A stretch of DNA of 64,000 nucleotides, from the NCBI GenBank assembly GCA_963691655.1, contig OY829326.1, positions 79,167,235 through 79,231,234 on the forward strand. The letters run 5' to 3'. Source of the DNA: Toxonevra muliebris. Lineage: Eukaryota > Arthropoda > Insecta > Diptera > Pallopteridae. The notes beneath the pieces were generated by a model. The model did no database searches, was not told the origin of the DNA, and saw only the letters and a list, made by a program, of their open reading frames with translations. Positions 60,896 through 64,000 of this stretch are shown here, one piece after another. The position numbers and the translations under genes were made by a program. Within the stretch, counting starts at the first letter, position 1. Each line of letters begins with the position of its first letter.

Positions 60896-61139
60896 ATAAC
60901 ATTGAAGTAAAGAAAAACAAAACTTAAAAAATGCAAATCACATATAAAATTCACATATTATATAAAAATTAAAAAATACAAATATATCTATGATTCACAA
61001 AAATTAAATAAAAAAACCAGGGACATAACAATTATAACCAATATTGGAAAAAATCACTAAATAATTATTAAATTTTATTTTTTTTTTAACTTGTTGCGAA
61101 TAATTGTTTTAAATGACCGATACTGCTTTGGTCTTTTAA

Positions 61140-61307
61140 AACCATTATAAAGAAGAAAGCATTTTTTTGGTTAATCATAACTGTTATAAAAAAGAAAATT
61201 TTTTTTTGGTTTTTCCTAACCATTATAAATAAGAAAATATTTTTTTGGTTATTCATGACCAATATTAATAAGAATTTTTTTTTTTTTGTCTATTCATAGC
61301 CAATATA
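61140..61307. repeat. 39-bp minisatellite, about four units
   Basis: Units of the form AACCATTATAAA..AAGAAA..TTTTTTTGGTTATTCAT repeat four times with point changes. Confidence 0.7.
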
Positions 61308-62149
61308 CAATAAATAACACAGTGTGACAAAAAAACAACAAATTGTAGGTCTAGTAATGCTAAGAAAAATGGTATGGGTGAAATTTCCCATACACCCCCC
61401 AAAATCTCGTTTTATGGTCAAGGTTGATGTGAACAATCGCTCATAACTTTGTTAATTTTTATCCTATTTAGAACTTTTGTTTTTAGTTTGAAAGAAGAAA
61501 AACAGTCCTTTTCGACCATGTATTTCTCATTTTCGAAACGAAAACTGACGAGACTGCACTTGAAAGTATTTGCCAGTTTTATATTTTTTCTTCATTTTTT
61601 CGGCTTAGACGATGATTTTACGATATTATTCGATCTTGGAAATTTTTTGCAACAATATGCTTTGAAGGTAAATTTAATGCCGTGACAAATGACCTTTTCT
61701 TGAATGAAATTGGATAAAAGTTGACGGAGCTCTGTGAATTTTAAGATTTGAGGAACATTTTATTATTTATAACTATTCAGTACAGCGTACAGTGCAGAGT
61801 GTTCTTTGAGTAAAAACTGTTTGCTTCTTTCGTTTCAACGACCAGCAGTAATCAGCAAGCGTGTTGATGGAGCTCTTCTATTTTCTCTTGGAGTCATTCA
61901 CCTTATGACGGTGTTCTTACTGCATCCTTACTAACAAAAGAAGGTTATTTCCTGACTCGCTCCATTATTCAAAGTTTCAGTGCTCAATTTAAAATTGTGA
62001 GGAAAAAATGTGTAAGCCTCAGATTCGGAAACTTATGCGAGATGAGGAATTCGCGAGTAAGTTGAATGCAGTGGAAAGACGAGCATGGGAGTTTTATGTC
62101 AGTGTGTGAGAAGTAACAAGAGCCTTGATCGTGTTGAATTTTTGAGTGC

Positions 62150-62430
62150 AAAAATTCATTTCCTGCACTCAAATTTGAATTTTTCAAGGGCCTCGGAATT
62201 CAACATAAAGATTGGGCTGGAAACTCTCCAAATTTAATTCTAATCGACCATTTATGGCATATGGTGGAACGTAAAGTGGCTCAGCATAAACCGAAGAATA
62301 AACTCAACCTGAGAATAATTTTGGAAAAAGGAAATTTCAGTGTTTTACAAAATCTGGTTGAGTCAATGCCTGGTCGAATCGAAACTGTTATTGCATCCAA
62401 AGTCTGGCCGACATCTTATTAAATTTAAGA
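62150..62430 (+). mobile_element. Tc1-like transposase C-terminal relic
   Basis: Plus-strand frame reads FFKGLGIQHKDWAGNSPN, LILIDHLWHMVERKVAQ, then LVESMPGRIETVIASK and a stop. These match the C-terminus of Tc1 transposases around the third catalytic acid, here replaced by Asp in LIDHLW. The upstream part at 61.8-62.15 kb is too decayed to assign. Confidence 0.7.
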
Positions 62431-64000
62431 TTAGAATATTGCTTTACCGAATGTTCAAGAAAACAAAATACAAATTTTTTTAAATTGTTTAAAAATTGAA
62501 AAATTTTGGAAAACTAAATAAATATATGAAAATCAATTTTATCCCTTTTTTTCATTTTGTATGGAAAGGTCGAAAAATACTCATTTGAAATCAATAAAAC
62601 TTTGTTAAATAGCGTATATTTATCTATTGAACACATGTTTAAGAAATCATGAATGTGGTCCAAACATAAGCTGGACAATTTTAAATTCATATAAGCTGAA
62701 AAATTAAGTGGTAAGATGTGCGTGACCGCAAGTAATTCATATCGATATACAATTTTTTTTTTTTTTTAAATTAACTATTTTTGTCAAAACCAATTTAATC
62801 TTAAACAAAAAATAACAATTATTTTGGGTCCCTGAAAAAAACTCTAAAATTCAAGTACATATATTTATTAATTTAATTTTAATCTATTGGGCTTTGTCCT
62901 TACAGATTAGTATCTTAATTTATTTAACGTAAAAATGATCGTTTAATAAGTTTAAAAATTAAGATCTACATACAATACATTAATCACATTTGTTTAAAAG
63001 ATCGGCCAAATTTTGGTCGACTACGATCCTACAATTTTAGGCTGAACCGCTTCGAACCGGTTCTAGAGTTTGAATCGGTTCCGGTTTCGTTCTTTTTCAG
63101 ATGAAAATTACGGTTTTGGTTTCGAAAAATTAAACGGTTTTAAACAGTTACTGTTACGGTTTCATTCCTTGCTTTTATGGTTGCAAATCTTCATAAAATA
63201 GTCTTTTAATCGGCAAATTTTTTTTCGATGAAACAATCATCATAAATTAATTTTATGAAATACGAATTTTAAATCATATTGTCAAAAAAGTGAATAAGTA
63301 ACCCTCCAGATGTTAATAGATCCACCCATCCACCTTTAGACGGTGTGTGGTTTGTGGCTGTTGAGAGTTCGGGTGTGTTTCAAAAGCAAAATAAAAATAA
63401 TTTAGCTACTTACTGATATTTTTTCCACGTCGATCGGAGTACAAAATAATAATTTTTTCTTTCTATTAAAATTCACATCTCGGAATAACTTTTTAGCGAA
63501 CAATTTTCACGTGGAGGTTTTATAACGCTTTACCTAAACCCCGCAATTAGAGGGTTAAGGGCTTATATGCAGTTTGAATTTTCAAAAAATTTATTTATTT
63601 TTATTAAATTTTTGTAACGTAACACATATTTAAATATATTCTTCACATCGATCCGACAAATATTCTTGAAATTACGTGCATATTTGTAGAAACAAATTCA
63701 CTATGTGTAAAGAGCTTTTAAAGTTTGGGTTTTCAAAGTCGGTGAGCTAGGTTTCTCGAAAACGTCTCAAATTTTTTTTGATCAAGGATTTATTGTTTCG
63801 TTAAATATTTATTATTAAGGCCAAAATTTTCATAAAAAATCAAAATTTTTTTTTTTTTGTAAAGCCACCATTCATTATGTTAAAATTGGATATTTTGATT
63901 ATTCCTTCAATCAATTACTAGGTAATACCTTGCATTAACTAAATATTTTTTGTTTTTCATTTTGGATGATCCAATCCAGAGATATCGTTCTCACCGCAAT

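Larger units (their letters stand above)
59209..64000. other. Upstream Spt20 sequence, first exon not found
   Basis: Probably intron or 5' flank of Spt20. Contains SINEs, the minisatellite and a Tc1 relic. I found no minus-strand exon with a phase-0 donor and an ATG resembling the SUPT20H N-terminus. Confidence 0.45.

Noticed and set aside
1..64000. A new multi-gene defence or biosynthetic system
   Set aside because: The window is a eukaryotic repeat-rich locus with three unrelated host genes; nothing shows a coordinated cluster.

Overview
This is a 64 kb piece of an insect nuclear genome, very AT-rich, with short phase-compatible introns and repeat-filled spacers. Vps36, Spt20 with long CAA/CAG-coded glutamine runs, tRNA-derived SINEs, RTE LINEs, piggyBac, Tc1/mariner and Helitron relics all point to a higher fly (Diptera, Schizophora). 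I cannot fix the family or species from sequence alone. There are no bacterial features, CRISPR arrays or canonical tRNA/rRNA genes.  Layout. Bases 1-25 kb are gene-poor. They hold a full-length but dead Tc1 element (1298-2925), Tc1/mariner fragments (5.3-6.2 kb), a TA-flanked mariner relic (9470-10434), several MITE families, two SINE copies, a small LRR-like fragment and two tentative mini-exons of an unknown minus-strand gene near 12.7-12.9 kb. Three confident genes follow. The first is a single-exon eight-finger C2H2 protein (25482-27368, minus). The second is a complete three-exon Vps36, an ESCRT-II subunit (31452-32798, plus). The third is the 3' six exons of Spt20, a SAGA coactivator subunit (43034-59208, minus), encoding 2,154 residues in the window; its first exon was not found. 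The block 32.8-43 kb is T-rich and without recognisable genes. The last 5 kb hold SINEs, a minisatellite and a Tc1 C-terminal relic.  Functionally the three genes are unrelated: a probable DNA-binding protein with SUMO-interaction-like motifs, an endosomal sorting factor and a transcription coactivator. The clearest structural story is the mobile DNA. Precise ends and target-site duplications can be read directly for a two-headed tRNA SINE, a short SINE with a perfect 15-bp duplication, a Helitron family with a covarying 3' hairpin, TTAA-flanked piggyBac-like MITEs, an 8-bp-duplication element and a MITE pair that always abuts ATT. One locus (30.1-31.1 kb) is a piggyBac transposase relic broken by a TTAA MITE and an RTE fragment. 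I saw no convincing new multi-gene system; the most unusual items are the SINE architecture, the SUMO-motif zinc-finger protein and the enlarged Spt20.
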